Notes: generated by a model not told the origin, from the letters alone. Counted from the first letter of the stretch, positions 1 through 9,767 are shown. The stretch is DNA of 64,000 nt from Idiomarina sp. PL1-037 (GCF_034422975.1 NZ_CP139873.1:1364001-1428000), one strand, 5' to 3'. Program-made: numbers and translations.

Positions 1-111
1 CAGCGGCAGCATCAAAAACAGCAAGAACATTATGAAAATAATAAGGAAGACCGTGGATCGGTTATTGATGGAGAGTACGAAGTCAAAGAAGATCAGGATA
101 AAAAACCATAG
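1..111 (+). CDS. C-terminal tail of an FxsA-like membrane protein (partial)
   Basis: The first 36 codons up to the TAG at 109-111 are the end of a gene that begins before the window. The tail is hydrophilic, rich in Gln, Lys, Glu and Asp, and contains VIDGEYEVKED. FxsA-family inner-membrane proteins end in a similar charged tail with an (I/F)(D/E)GEY motif, so FxsA is the best guess. Only the low-complexity tail is visible, with no membrane segment, so the assignment is weak. The next gene starts 21 bases downstream on the same strand, so the two may be co-transcribed. Confidence 0.4.
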   Translation, partial: QRQHQKQQEHYENNKEDRGSVIDGEYEVKEDQDKKP

Positions 112-132
112 AAACAAAGGTCCAGAGCTGGA

Positions 133-1176
133 ATGAAGAAACCTTATATTGTTATTCCGGCGCTGGATCCCGACCAGCACTTGCTGGAGCTTATTGATAG
201 AATTACTACTGAAGATCCAGAATGGAGTCACTATCTGGGTATTATCGTTGTTGATGACGGTAGTCGCTTCTCCGACGTTTTTGAGCAACTGGCTGATCGC
301 CATCGCGTTCATGTTTTAAGCCATGAGCAAAATAAGGGAAAAGGCGCGGCGTTGCGCACGGCATTTGACTGGATCATCAAGCAACGTGATGAACGTTGTT
401 CTGGTGCCGTTACAGCTGATGCAGACGGTCAGCATTTGGCGAAAGACATTCTTGCTATCTGTACTTGCCTAAAAGGTTACCCGGATAAGCTATGGCTGGG
501 TAGCCGCACTTTTGATGAAAAAGACATTCCTTTCCGCTCCAGGCTCGGTAATAAATTTACCCGGGTTATTTTTCGGCTGGTAACGGGGCAGGACATTAAA
601 GATACCCAAACAGGATTACGCGGAATACCTTTGGGCTTTCTTGAACACTTAGTCCATTTTACCAGTTCCGGTTATGAGTTTGAGCTGGAAATGCTGCTTT
701 CAGCTAAGCGCTGCGGCTATCGGATAAATTCTCAGGAAATAACCACGGTTTATGAAGAGGGTAATGAAACAAGTCATTACCGACCAGTAATCGACTCGAT
801 AAAAATCTACCAAAAGTTTTTAAAGTTTGCCAGTATCGGCATTCTGTCTGCCGGCTTGGATTATTCGATTTTTGCGACAGCTTACTTTTTCTCCGGTCAG
901 GTGTTGGAATCTATTGTTCTGGCTCGAGTTATATCTGGGGTATTCAATTTTTCTCTGAATCGCCAATGGGTATTCAAACAAGGGGCTCATGTTGCCTGGG
1001 ATGCAACTAAATACAGTTGTCTCGCCGTTGTCTTAGTGGCTGCTAATTACGGCCTTACGGAGGCGTTCCGCTACCTTGGTGTTACGCCTTTTATTGGTAA
1101 GCCATTAGCGGAAGGTTTAGTTTTCTTGTTGAGCTACGGTGGACAAAAGAGGTTAGTTTTTAAAAAAGCGGCCTAA
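133..1176 (+). CDS. Glycosyltransferase family 2 fused to a GtrA-like membrane domain
   Basis: A 347-residue two-domain protein. Residues 1-225 form a GT-A glycosyltransferase of the dolichyl-phosphate-mannose-synthase type, with the nucleotide-binding DDGS at 41-44 and a DADGQH metal-binding motif near 96-101. Residues about 228-345 hold four hydrophobic segments typical of GtrA, a family linked to flipping of polyprenyl-linked sugars. The usual arrangement is two separate genes (gtrA, gtrB); here one polypeptide could load a sugar on undecaprenyl phosphate and help translocate it. The acceptor (O-antigen, exopolysaccharide or other) cannot be told from the neighbours. A strong terminator follows directly. 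Confidence 0.85.
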   Translation: MKKPYIVIPALDPDQHLLELIDRITTEDPEWSHYLGIIVVDDGSRFSDVFEQLADRHRVHVLSHEQNKGKGAALRTAFDWIIKQRDERCSGAVTADADGQHLAKDILAICTCLKGYPDKLWLGSRTFDEKDIPFRSRLGNKFTRVIFRLVTGQDIKDTQTGLRGIPLGFLEHLVHFTSSGYEFELEMLLSAKRCGYRINSQEITTVYEEGNETSHYRPVIDSIKIYQKFLKFASIGILSAGLDYSIFATAYFFSGQVLESIVLARVISGVFNFSLNRQWVFKQGAHVAWDATKYSCLAVVLVAANYGLTEAFRYLGVTPFIGKPLAEGLVFLLSYGGQKRLVFKKAA

Positions 1177-1188
1177 TAAGCCGTCGTT

Positions 1189-1225
1189 TTAAAAAAAAAA
1201 CCCGGAGTTAAGCTCCGGGTTTTTT
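1189..1225. terminator. Bidirectional rho-independent terminator
   Basis: A 7-bp GC stem, CCCGGAG at 1201-1207 and CTCCGGG at 1213-1219, with a 5-base loop. It is flanked by an A-tract on the left and a T-tract on the right, so it serves the glycosyltransferase on the plus strand and the RND transporter on the minus strand. Confidence 0.9.
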
Positions 1226-1239
1226 GTGTCTGCTATCTG

Positions 1240-4200
1240 TTATTCTTCCGTTTGTTTCGGCGGGAATATTCGCCGTACAACATAGAAGAATAACGGTACG
1301 AAGAAGATCGCCAGTACAGTACCGCCAATCATTCCGCCTATAACACTGGTACCAATGGCATTACGGCTTGCAGCGCCAGCACCATCGCTTAGCGCCAGAG
1401 GCATAACACCAAAGACAAAGGCTAAGGACGTCATAAGAATAGGGCGCAGACGTAAGCGCACGGCTTCCAGCGTGGCTTCCAGTAGTTCTTTACCCTGAGC
1501 CTGCAAGTCTTTCGCAAATTCAACGATTAGTATGGCATTCCTTGCCGACACCCCAACGGTTGTCAACAGACCTACCTGGAAGTAAACATCGTTAGAGATA
1601 CCGCGAAGCATGACAGCAACGACTGCACCCAGAATACCCAAGGGGACAACCAGCATGACTGAAAATGGTATTGACCAGCTTTCGTACAGGGCTGCCAGGA
1701 ACAGGAACACAACAATCAGCGATACGCTATAAAGAATAGGCGCAAAATCACCAGATTGACGCTCTTGTAAAGAAATACCAGTCCATTCGAAACCAATTCC
1801 CGGAGGAAGCTTCGCAATCATCTTTTCCATTTCAATCATGGCTTCGCCGGTACTGACTCCTGGGGCTGCCTGCCCCTGGATTTCCATTGCAGAAACACCG
1901 TTATAGCTTTCGACTCGCTGGGCACCATAGGTCCACTCCCAACTCGAGAATGAGCTAAATGGCACCATGTCGCCCTGATTGTTTTTGACATACCATTCGT
2001 TGATATCTTCAGGCAACATACGCGATTCTGCTTCGCCCTGCAGATAGACCTTTTTAACCCGGCCCCGATCGATAAAGTCGTTAACGTAGGATGACCCCCA
2101 GGCTGTGCTTAAGGTTTCATTGATACTGGCAATAGTCAGTCCCAAAGCCTGAGCTTTTTCAAAATCGATATCAATACGCAGCTGTGGTGCATCTTCAAGT
2201 CCGTTTGGACGGACCTGCACTAGCTTTTCGTTCTGTCCTGCCATACCCAACAGCTGGTTACGGGCTTCGAGCAAACCGGTATGACCCAGATTACCGCGAT
2301 CCTGCAGGAACAGGTTGAAACCACTGGAAACACCGAGTTCCGGAATAGGTGGCAGGTTAAAGGCAAATATCATCGCCTCTTTAATACTAGCAAAGAAACC
2401 AAAAGCTCTGCCAATAACGGCGTCAACATGCTGGCTTTCGTCACGTTCACTCCAGTCTTTCAGCCGCACAAAAGCGATACCATTAGCCTGACTGCGCCCT
2501 GAGAAACTGAAACCAACAACAGAAAATACTGACTGGACCGCATCTTCTTGGTCGAGATAGTAGTTTTCTATTTTATCCATGGTGTTGACAGACTGTTCGA
2601 GCGTAGAGCCAACCGGTAATTGCATTTGAGTCAAAAATACACCGCGGTCTTCTTCGGGCAAGAAAGCCGATGGTAGCTTCATAAATAAAAATACCAAAAT
2701 GCCAATAATACCCAGGTAAAGAACGCCAAACCGCACAGTACGGCGTAAAATTGAGTGGATGGCATTGGTGTACTTGTCGGTCCATTTCTCTAAGGTGCGG
2801 TTGAACCAGCCAAGCGGTCCCCAGCCACTGTTTTTGTCGTGCTTAACAGGTTTTAACAGGGTGGCACACAATGCTGGTGAGAACACAATAGCAACAAGGA
2901 CAGACAGACCCATCGAGGTAATGATGGTCAGTGAAAACTGTCGGTAAACGGCACCGGTGGCACCCGGGAAGAAGGCCATAGGTGCAAATACCGCAGCCAT
3001 AACCACACCGATAGCAACAAGTGCTCCGGTAATTTGCCCCATCGACTTAATCGTTGCCTGCTTGGGTGACAAGCCCTCTTCAGACATTAAGCGCTCAACG
3101 TTCTCTACAACGACGATGGCGTCATCAACTAACAGGCCGATGGAGAGCACCATCCCGAACATGGTCAGAGTGTTAATTGAAAAGCCAGCTAGCGCGAGTA
3201 CGCCCATGGTGCCCAGAATAACCACCGGTATTGCTAAAGTGGGTATTAAAGTGGCTCTTAGGTTCTGAAGAAAAACGAACATAAGCAGGAAGACCAAAAT
3301 AATGGCTTCTATTAAAACTTGCGCCACTTCAGAAATCGAAATTTTGATAAAAGGAGTGGTGTCGTATGCTGTAACCAATTCCATTCCATCAGGGAAAAAC
3401 TCTTCCAGCTCAGCCATTCGCGCTTTTACTGCATCGGCTGTTTCCAGAGCGTTAGCCCCGGTTTGTAGATTAATTGCCAGACCTGTTGCCGGCTTACCGT
3501 TATAATTGGCCTGAATAGAGTAGTTTTCTGCACCTTTTTCGACTTCAGCGACGTCTTTAAGTCGGACTTGCGAACCATCAGACAATACTTTTAAGGTGAT
3601 GTTTTCAAACTCAGAAACATCCGACATACGAGTTTGTGCGATAATTGTCGCATTAAGACGCTGACCTTCGACGGCTGGTGTGCCGCCCAGTTCACCGGCT
3701 GCCACCTGAGCATTTTGTGTCCGAATGGCGCTTTTCAGGTCGGCCATTGTCAGGCCGTAATTAACCAACGCGGAAGGGTCGACCCAAATTCTCATCGAGT
3801 AGGGTGAACCGAAGAGTTGAACGTTACCAACCCCGGTTGTACGGGCTATAGGATCCTGAATATTGGACGCTATATAGTCACTTAAATCGGTTTGAGAGTA
3901 GCGGTCGTCTGAGGCGACGAGCGCAGCTACCATTAAGAATGAGCTACTCGCTTTGCTAACGGTAATTCCCTGAGCCTGAACTGCCTGAGGCAATTGGGGG
4001 GTCGCCTGAGAAAGTTTATTCTGAACTTGCACCTGAGCAATATCAGGGTCGGTTCCGGAAGCAAAAGTCAGACTGACGGTAGCGCTGCCAAAGTTACTCT
4101 GAGAAGAGAAATAGAGCAGGTTATCGACGCCTGTCATATTCTGTTCAATAACTTTGGTTACGGTATTTGAAACGGTTTCGGCGTTAGCACCCGGGTAACT

Positions 4201-4341
4201 TACCTGAATTTCGACCGCTGGTGGCGCAATGGTCGGATACTGAGCAATAGGGAGCTGCAGCATCGCGATTGCACCGGCCATCATGGTCAGCAACGCGAGA
4301 ACCCAGGCAAATATTGGGCGATTTATAAAAAACTTGGCCAT
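1240..4341 (-). CDS. acrB: RND multidrug efflux transporter, HAE1 (AcrB/MexB) family
   Basis: The 1033-residue inner-membrane pump is full length for AcrB homologues. It exports hydrophobic compounds using the proton gradient, as a trimer with a periplasmic adaptor and an outer-membrane channel. Seen directly: an N-terminal membrane helix starting [13 protein letters not shown], the TM4 proton-relay pair in [16 protein letters not shown], and a conserved C-terminal helix set ending in VVRR. The TM10 motif is [15 protein letters not shown], where E. coli AcrB has SAKNAIL, so the relay Lys940 is Arg here (codon AGG). The adaptor gene lies 12 bases upstream in the same operon. No TolC-like gene is in the window, so the channel must be encoded elsewhere. 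Confidence 0.96.
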   Translation of the reverse strand: MAKFFINRPIFAWVLALLTMMAGAIAMLQLPIAQYPTIAPPAVEIQVSYPGANAETVSNTVTKVIEQNMTGVDNLLYFSSQSNFGSATVSLTFASGTDPDIAQVQVQNKLSQATPQLPQAVQAQGITVSKASSSFLMVAALVASDDRYSQTDLSDYIASNIQDPIARTTGVGNVQLFGSPYSMRIWVDPSALVNYGLTMADLKSAIRTQNAQVAAGELGGTPAVEGQRLNATIIAQTRMSDVSEFENITLKVLSDGSQVRLKDVAEVEKGAENYSIQANYNGKPATGLAINLQTGANALETADAVKARMAELEEFFPDGMELVTAYDTTPFIKISISEVAQVLIEAIILVFLLMFVFLQNLRATLIPTLAIPVVILGTMGVLALAGFSINTLTMFGMVLSIGLLVDDAIVVVENVERLMSEEGLSPKQATIKSMGQITGALVAIGVVMAAVFAPMAFFPGATGAVYRQFSLTIITSMGLSVLVAIVFSPALCATLLKPVKHDKNSGWGPLGWFNRTLEKWTDKYTNAIHSILRRTVRFGVLYLGIIGILVFLFMKLPSAFLPEEDRGVFLTQMQLPVGSTLEQSVNTMDKIENYYLDQEDAVQSVFSVVGFSFSGRSQANGIAFVRLKDWSERDESQHVDAVIGRAFGFFASIKEAMIFAFNLPPIPELGVSSGFNLFLQDRGNLGHTGLLEARNQLLGMAGQNEKLVQVRPNGLEDAPQLRIDIDFEKAQALGLTIASINETLSTAWGSSYVNDFIDRGRVKKVYLQGEAESRMLPEDINEWYVKNNQGDMVPFSSFSSWEWTYGAQRVESYNGVSAMEIQGQAAPGVSTGEAMIEMEKMIAKLPPGIGFEWTGISLQERQSGDFAPILYSVSLIVVFLFLAALYESWSIPFSVMLVVPLGILGAVVAVMLRGISNDVYFQVGLLTTVGVSARNAILIVEFAKDLQAQGKELLEATLEAVRLRLRPILMTSLAFVFGVMPLALSDGAGAASRNAIGTSVIGGMIGGTVLAIFFVPLFFYVVRRIFPPKQTEE

Positions 4342-4353
4342 TACTGACTTCCC

Positions 4354-5508
4354 TTACTGCTGCTGTTCAGAGTTAGATGAATCGATAGTCACCGATGCGC
4401 CCGGACGAATTTTTTGCAGACCTGAAGTGACAACGGTATCGCCTTCTTTAAGGCCTTCAGATACTAACCAACTGCTGCCTACAGCGCGTTCTGTCGTTAT
4501 CATCCGTTGTTCAATTTTTTTGTCATCATTTACCAGCATGACATAAGGTCGTCCTCTGGGGTCTCGAGTTACAGCTTTTTGCGGTACTTTAATGGCTGAG
4601 TTGATAGTGCCTTCACTCACTTCAGCACGCACAAACATGCCTGGGTACAGTGTGTTATCCGGGTTAGGGAATTCAGCACGCAATAGAATTGCTCCTGTAT
4701 CTTCATCGACACTGACTTCAGAGAAAAGCAGTTCACCTTTTTGATCGTAATCCAGACCATTTAATTTAAGACGAACGGGTGCATTACCTTTCTCGTTCGC
4801 CTGAATACGGCCGGATTTTATATCAGCTTGTAACTTCATAAACTGCTTACTGGATTGGTTGATATCAACATAAATTGGATCCAGTTGATTAATCGTAACC
4901 AAAGGTTCAGGCTGAGATGCTGTTAATAATGCACCTTCAGTGAAGTTAGAACGGCCAATGACACCGTTAATGGGTGCGTTGACTTTCGTGTACTCAAGGT
5001 TAATGCTGGCATTTTTTAATTTGGCTTCAGCCACTGAAACAGCCGCTTTGTTTTGATAGAAGGTAGCTTCTGCACTATCAAACTCGTCCTGGCTTACTGC
5101 GTTCTCTTCAAGCAGTTCCTGAAAACGTTTATAACGAAGCTCTGAGCTGCGTAAAACAGCTTTTGCGCTTTCAACTTCAGCTTCAGCACTGGCTAATTCC
5201 GCTTCATAAACGGCCGGATCAATTTGATAAAGTTGCTGTCCTTTTTCTACAAAGGCGCCTTCTTCAAAAGTTCGTTCCAGCAATACCCCGCTAACTTGCG
5301 GGCGAACTTGAGCAACCCGATAGGCTGCTGTACGTCCAGGCAAATCGGTACTAAGACTGATTGACTCAGGCGTTACGGTAATTACGTCAACCTGAGCTGC
5401 TTGTTGCTGGCCTTGTTGCTGCTGTTGTTGGTCGCTGCATGCGCTGAGTGCTCCCGTTAATAGAAGACTCGCGGCAAAAATGGGGGCAAACCTAAAACGC
5501 GTGTTCAT
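4354..5508 (-). CDS. acrA: RND efflux periplasmic adaptor (membrane fusion lipoprotein), AcrA/MexA type
   Basis: A 384-residue adaptor that links the inner-membrane pump to the outer-membrane channel. The N-terminus is a lipoprotein signal with lipobox LSAC, acylated Cys at residue 24, followed by a Gln-rich linker. A biotinyl-lipoyl half motif (VRPQVSGVL) and its partner (KVNAPINGVIGRSNF) flank an alpha-helical hairpin around residues 95-170. A beta-barrel domain and a C-terminal membrane-proximal domain follow. It is first in the operon, directly upstream of the transporter, behind a clear promoter and operator. The ATG at 5508 is supported by the upstream GAGG and by the signal peptide. 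Confidence 0.95.
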   Translation of the reverse strand: MNTRFRFAPIFAASLLLTGALSACSDQQQQQQGQQQAAQVDVITVTPESISLSTDLPGRTAAYRVAQVRPQVSGVLLERTFEEGAFVEKGQQLYQIDPAVYEAELASAEAEVESAKAVLRSSELRYKRFQELLEENAVSQDEFDSAEATFYQNKAAVSVAEAKLKNASINLEYTKVNAPINGVIGRSNFTEGALLTASQPEPLVTINQLDPIYVDINQSSKQFMKLQADIKSGRIQANEKGNAPVRLKLNGLDYDQKGELLFSEVSVDEDTGAILLRAEFPNPDNTLYPGMFVRAEVSEGTINSAIKVPQKAVTRDPRGRPYVMLVNDDKKIEQRMITTERAVGSSWLVSEGLKEGDTVVTSGLQKIRPGASVTIDSSNSEQQQ

Positions 5509-5546
5509 TAAATTACCTCTGACCTATTAATTTATATCAATCCGGA

Positions 5547-5576
5547 ATTATACATACATTCATGTATGTTTGTAAA
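5547..5576 (-). promoter_or_regulatory. Sigma-70 promoter of acrAB with an overlapping AcrR-type operator
   Basis: Read on the minus strand, -35 TTTACA (5571-5576) and -10 TATAAT (5547-5552) are 18 bases apart. An imperfect 24-bp palindrome at 5551-5574 (10 of 12 positions symmetric) fills the spacer and begins with TACATACATT, as the E. coli AcrR operator does. A TetR-family repressor bound here would block RNA polymerase. The operator ends 4 bases from the stop codon of the gene upstream, and no acrR gene is adjacent. Confidence 0.8.
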
Positions 5577-5577
5577 A

Positions 5578-6594
5578 CTATTCGGCAACAGTTAGCGCTA
5601 TTTTTCCGATAGTTTTCTGACTTTCTATAGCCTGATGCGCCTTCCGGAGATTATCCGCGTTCATTTCGCCAAAATTTTTACCAAGAGTCGAACGGATTTG
5701 GCTTTTTTCGACCATTCTCGCAATATGGTTCAGTAATTCCTGCTGCTTTATCATGTCTGCCGTAGTAAACATAGAACGGGTAAACATAAACTCCCAGTGC
5801 AAGGTGATGCTTTTTTGCTTCATCAGGGTAATATCGAGACTTTCGGATGGGTCATCTATGAGGCAAAAGCGACCCTGAGGCGCCATCAATTTCGTACATT
5901 GCTCGAAGTATTGTTCGCTGTGAGTCAAACAGGCCACATCGGTTACCGGGGAGGCGCCAACAGACTCTATTTGCTCGGCTAAGTCGTCGTAATGATTAAT
6001 AACGTGGTCAGCCCCAAGAGCTTTTACCCATTGTTGAGATTCTGCGCGGGAGGCGGTAGCGATAATGGTAACATCGGTTAGCTGAGCGGCAAGCTGAATT
6101 AAGATAGAGCCAACACCACCGGCTCCGCCAATGACTAACAGAGTTCTCTTGTTATGCGGTGACGGTTTATCAAGCTGTAAGCGATCGAACAGAATTTCCC
6201 AGGCAGTAATACTGGTCAAGGGGAGGGCGGCGGCCTGAGTGTCATCGAGATTCGCCGGGGCATTGCCTACAATGCGATAATCAACGGTTTGCAATTGCGC
6301 GTTACAACCTGGTCGGGTCAAATCACCCGCGTACCAAACACGATCTCCTGTTTGAAAGCCGGTTACTTTATCTCCGGTAGAGACAACTTCGCCGACAGCA
6401 TCCCAGCCAATAATTTTGTGGCCAGACTCAGGCGCCATGCGCATTCTGATTTTGGTATCAACCGGGTTAACGGCTACGGCTTTAACTTTAACCAGTAGAT
6501 CCTTTTCTCCGGGAGTCGGATCATCGACGGTAATATCCAGCAGTGAATTTGGGTCTTCGGCCGGAAGTGATTCTTTGTATCCTACAGCGCGCAT
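5578..6594 (-). CDS. Zinc-type alcohol dehydrogenase / quinone-reductase-like oxidoreductase
   Basis: A 338-residue medium-chain dehydrogenase/reductase. The N-terminal GroES-like catalytic fold includes VNPVDTKIR and GWDAVGEV. A Rossmann domain follows with IGGAGGVGSILIQLA near residue 155 for NADPH. The Cys and His ligands of zinc-dependent members are not evident, so it probably belongs to the zinc-free subgroup acting on quinones or enones; the substrate is unknown. It lies 71 bases downstream of the ArsA-family ATPase gene on the same strand, and its stop codon abuts the acrAB promoter. Confidence 0.85.
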   Translation of the reverse strand: MRAVGYKESLPAEDPNSLLDITVDDPTPGEKDLLVKVKAVAVNPVDTKIRMRMAPESGHKIIGWDAVGEVVSTGDKVTGFQTGDRVWYAGDLTRPGCNAQLQTVDYRIVGNAPANLDDTQAAALPLTSITAWEILFDRLQLDKPSPHNKRTLLVIGGAGGVGSILIQLAAQLTDVTIIATASRAESQQWVKALGADHVINHYDDLAEQIESVGASPVTDVACLTHSEQYFEQCTKLMAPQGRFCLIDDPSESLDITLMKQKSITLHWEFMFTRSMFTTADMIKQQELLNHIARMVEKSQIRSTLGKNFGEMNADNLRKAHQAIESQKTIGKIALTVAE

Positions 6595-6665
6595 AGTCTT
6601 CTCCTTAATTCATAACAATCACACTGTATACGTCTTATTAGAGAAAGCGATGACAAAGATGGCAA

Positions 6666-7676
6666 TTAGGATGAAAATCCTGCTTGCTCCAGACTATTTG
6701 CAAAGGCCTCTAATGCGTCGAGACCCTGTACATCTTCTTCTAATAGATAAAGGGAGTAATTTCGCCATGCTTTAAAACGTTTGTGAATGTCTTCTATGTA
6801 AGTTTTTTCCTGAAGCCTGCGTTTGGCCAAAAAGCTGCCGTCAGCCTGTTCAGGCAAAATCCGATTAATGACAACACCACCAACGGGTAACTTTTCTGCT
6901 GTTAATGACTGTAATGCACGATCGGTTTCCTGGATAGGCAGCCGCTCGGGTGTCAGCACAAACAATATGGATGTGTAACTGCTGTCCTGCAATAAGCGCC
7001 GGGTGCGTTGAAAAAGCCGTTGTCGAGTTAATAACTGTTCTGTAATTGCTCTGGTACGGTCGGTCATACCGTCGCTGGCATTGTCTTTGGGGTCAGCCAT
7101 TGGGTTATTAATGTCTTTACCGGCTTTGGGCGATAAGTGCTCAAGAACTGAGTCGAAGTCTTCGGAACGCTTTTGCGAACGCAACATACCCTGAGTCCAG
7201 GCAGCCATTGCCTCGGGTAACGTCAATAAACGCAGGGTATGCCCGGTTGGGGCTGTATCAAAAATGAGTAAGTCATAGTCCTTTTCCGCTTCATCAATAA
7301 CGTTGCAAATGCGTTCCAGCAAAGCAGCTTCCTGAGCCCCCGGCGACTGCTGGGTTAAGCGCATTTGACGTTCAATTTCAGGAAAAAGGTCGGGGTTAGT
7401 AAAGCGTTTCATTTGAGAACTGACCCTATCGATATGAGCTTCAACTTCATGGTCAGGGTCAATTTCTAATGCGGTTAAATTTTCGCGCATGACAGTTTTT
7501 TTATCACCGATTTTTTTGTCGAAAACATCGGCTAGGCTATGTGCCGGATCGGTTGAAACCAACAGGACTTTTTTGCCTTGACGGGCAGCAAGAACCGCCA
7601 GAGCAGAAGACACGGTTGTTTTACCAACTCCGCCTTTACCACCAATTAATAAAACTTTTTTATCGCTTAACAACAT
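6666..7676 (-). CDS. ArsA/Get3-family ATPase
   Basis: A 336-residue single-domain SIMIBI ATPase. It has a deviant Walker A with signature lysine, GGKGGVGKT, at residues 12-20, switch I STDPAHSLAD, and switch II with the ArsA/Get3 motif DTAPTGHTLRLL. Bacterial ArsA proteins that work in arsenite efflux are usually doubled; this one is single-domain and no arsenic genes are nearby. It follows cstA and a small CC-ending protein in what looks like one operon (gaps of 15 and 35 bases), so its partner is more likely one of those. The actual substrate is unknown. Confidence 0.88.
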   Translation of the reverse strand: MLLSDKKVLLIGGKGGVGKTTVSSALAVLAARQGKKVLLVSTDPAHSLADVFDKKIGDKKTVMRENLTALEIDPDHEVEAHIDRVSSQMKRFTNPDLFPEIERQMRLTQQSPGAQEAALLERICNVIDEAEKDYDLLIFDTAPTGHTLRLLTLPEAMAAWTQGMLRSQKRSEDFDSVLEHLSPKAGKDINNPMADPKDNASDGMTDRTRAITEQLLTRQRLFQRTRRLLQDSSYTSILFVLTPERLPIQETDRALQSLTAEKLPVGGVVINRILPEQADGSFLAKRRLQEKTYIEDIHKRFKAWRNYSLYLLEEDVQGLDALEAFANSLEQAGFSS

Positions 7677-7711
7677 GAGAAAAGAACCCTGTTTTTGGTC
7701 GGGTTATAAAA

Positions 7712-7984
7712 TTAGCAACAACGGAAATGATCAAGAGGTGAGTGTTCCATTCCCATACGTTGATGCCATTCGTGGAAACGTTCCAGCATTAATGGCTGTA
7801 ACTCTAAAGTATAATAGGCGGCCGGGTTCGGCACGCCCATCATTTCAGAAAAAACCAGTAGCATGAATAAATCGTCTTCGTCGCGCTTTGCCCGGGCAAT
7901 AGCTGAGCGATAGGGCGCATTATAGAACTCATTGGCCAAATCACTTGCCCGGCTGAACCAACGGCGGACTGACTGTATATTCAT
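7712..7984 (-). CDS. Small conserved protein ending in Cys-Cys, between cstA and the ArsA-like ATPase
   Basis: A 90-residue soluble protein, mainly helical, rich in aromatic and charged residues, with C-terminus HFRCC. It appears to match the family NCBI calls cory-CC-star, small proteins ending in CC and often beside an ArsA-family ATPase; that match is from memory, not a search. The terminal cysteine pair could bind a metal or form a redox or ligand site handed to the ATPase. It starts 15 bases after the cstA stop. There is no signal peptide or membrane segment. Confidence 0.75.
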   Translation of the reverse strand: MNIQSVRRWFSRASDLANEFYNAPYRSAIARAKRDEDDLFMLLVFSEMMGVPNPAAYYTLELQPLMLERFHEWHQRMGMEHSPLDHFRCC

Positions 7985-7999
7985 GCTACTTACTCCTGT

Positions 8000-9682
8000 T
8001 TAATAGTGTTTCTTCTGAGCTTTTTGTTCCTTACGGATTTTAGATAAGCCTGCACTAGCTTCAAGACCAATCCAGATAGCTGCAACCAGTACGACTAAAT
8101 CCAGACCCATTAAGAACCAGTCACCGCTGTTGTAAAAGTCCTTGAGCTGAACAATAAGCGCGAAGACTGTCATTATCAGCAGGAAAACTAATGGTATTAA
8201 CGTGTAATACATAGGTCTGCCAAGGCGAACCAGCATGACAGTAATAACCAGTAAGGTTAAACCGGCTAATAACTGATTTGTGGTACCAAACAGAGGCCAG
8301 ATAACTAAGCCGCCGGAACCGTCGGCACCACCAGCGCCAAAGGCCAACAATAAACAGCTACCAACCGCAAGCAGGGTAGCTGGAAGGGCTTTTTGCATCC
8401 AGTTGATGTTATAGATGTTTCCCCATTCCTGGAAAATATAACGCTGGAGGCGAAGACCTGTATCCATGGTGGTACCGGCGAAAAGCACTGCCATAACCGT
8501 CAGTAGTGTTTCCGATACACCAATGTCCAGGCCGAGGCCCCGACTAATAATGTTAGCGCCACCTTCAACAAAGGCTGATACGCCACCTTGTCCGAAAGAA
8601 GAGTAGACCGCTTCCCAGTCAGCTAATGTTGCAAAGCCGGCTGTTGCAGCGATGATGGTCGCCAATGACAATGAACCTTCGCCAACTGCGCCAAAGTATC
8701 CGACAAAGCGGGCATCGGTTTCTTTATTAAGTTGCTTCGAGGTTGTGCCCGATGCAACCAGGCCGTGGAAGCCCGAAATTGCCCCGCAGGCTATGGTGAC
8801 GAACAGCAGCGGCAACATTGATGGGGTGCCTTCCGGAGTGTTGCTATTGAAGGCCGGAGCTGAAATTTCCGGAGCCAGTAGTAACGTGGCGCCGTAAAGC
8901 AAAATAAGACCAATGAAAAGCTGCAGACCGTTGATGTAGTCTCGTGGCTGAAGCAACATCCAAACAGGCAGTAACGAAGCAATGGCTGCGTAGCCAAACA
9001 GGATAAGAACCCATTGCGCGTTGTCGCTAATACCCATGACCGTTTCCGGCAATTCTATAGGGAAGGACGGACCTGCCCAGATAAGTGCGTACAGCGCCAG
9101 TACACCGATAATGGATATAGCACCCAAGCCCATCCATTTACGGAAAATAATTTGTCCGATAATAAGCGCGACAAATATGGCCCCCCAAACCGGAACTACT
9201 GAGCTGGAGAATTTAATCAGCAGCCCCGAAATAGCGGTAGCGAATACTGCATTGACCATTAATAACACCAGGAAAATAACGATCATAAACAGCGTTTGAG
9301 AGCGCTTTCCAACAACATCGCCGGTCAGGTTACCAATAGATTTGGCTTTATTACGGTTACTTGCCCAGATAGCGCCGGCATCGTGTACACCAGCAAAAAA
9401 TATGGTACCGAAAATAACCCATAAGAAAGCAGGTACCCAACCCCAGATAACCGCAATGGCAGGACCAATAATAGGTGCTGCACCGGCTACAGAAGTAAAG
9501 TGGTGGCCCCACAGAACGTATTTATTGGTAGGGACGAAGTCGACGCCGTCCTCTAATTCGTGAGCGGGTGTTCTGAAATCAGGATCGAGCTTAAAAATTT
9601 TCTCAGCAATGAATTTAGAGTAAAAAACGTAACCGAGAAACATTGCGCCTAAACCCAGAACCATCATTACGATTGCGTTCAT
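8000..9682 (-). CDS. cstA: Carbon starvation protein A, peptide/pyruvate transporter
   Basis: A 560-residue polytopic inner-membrane protein with about 16 hydrophobic segments. It carries the CstA signatures GHHFTSVAGAAPIIGPAIA near residue 60, PVWMLLQPRDYING and GTTNQLLAGLTL. CstA proteins import pyruvate or peptides under carbon limitation. The length matches the shorter form (E. coli CstA is about 700 residues). It leads a minus-strand run with the small CC protein and the ArsA-like ATPase. A long hairpin lies 40-85 bases upstream of its start. Confidence 0.93.
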   Translation of the reverse strand: MNAIVMMVLGLGAMFLGYVFYSKFIAEKIFKLDPDFRTPAHELEDGVDFVPTNKYVLWGHHFTSVAGAAPIIGPAIAVIWGWVPAFLWVIFGTIFFAGVHDAGAIWASNRNKAKSIGNLTGDVVGKRSQTLFMIVIFLVLLMVNAVFATAISGLLIKFSSSVVPVWGAIFVALIIGQIIFRKWMGLGAISIIGVLALYALIWAGPSFPIELPETVMGISDNAQWVLILFGYAAIASLLPVWMLLQPRDYINGLQLFIGLILLYGATLLLAPEISAPAFNSNTPEGTPSMLPLLFVTIACGAISGFHGLVASGTTSKQLNKETDARFVGYFGAVGEGSLSLATIIAATAGFATLADWEAVYSSFGQGGVSAFVEGGANIISRGLGLDIGVSETLLTVMAVLFAGTTMDTGLRLQRYIFQEWGNIYNINWMQKALPATLLAVGSCLLLAFGAGGADGSGGLVIWPLFGTTNQLLAGLTLLVITVMLVRLGRPMYYTLIPLVFLLIMTVFALIVQLKDFYNSGDWFLMGLDLVVLVAAIWIGLEASAGLSKIRKEQKAQKKHY

Positions 9683-9720
9683 GGCAAGAGCCTCATTGTT
9701 GTAGTGTTAGACAGGAAACG

Positions 9721-9767
9721 AAAAATGCCAACTGTTATTGTAGCGTAAACTCAATAACGGTTGGCAT
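9721..9767 (-). terminator. Long hairpin between the DUF1328 gene and cstA, terminator or leader attenuator
   Basis: Arms at 9725-9740 and 9752-9767 match at 15 of 16 positions around an 11-base loop. On the minus strand the hairpin is followed by a run of T. It therefore fits a rho-independent terminator for the small gene upstream. It also sits in the cstA leader, where it could attenuate. Confidence 0.65.

Noticed and set aside
2281..3505. Several plus-strand ORFs inside the RND transporter gene
   Set aside because: Shadows of a long conserved coding frame on the other strand.
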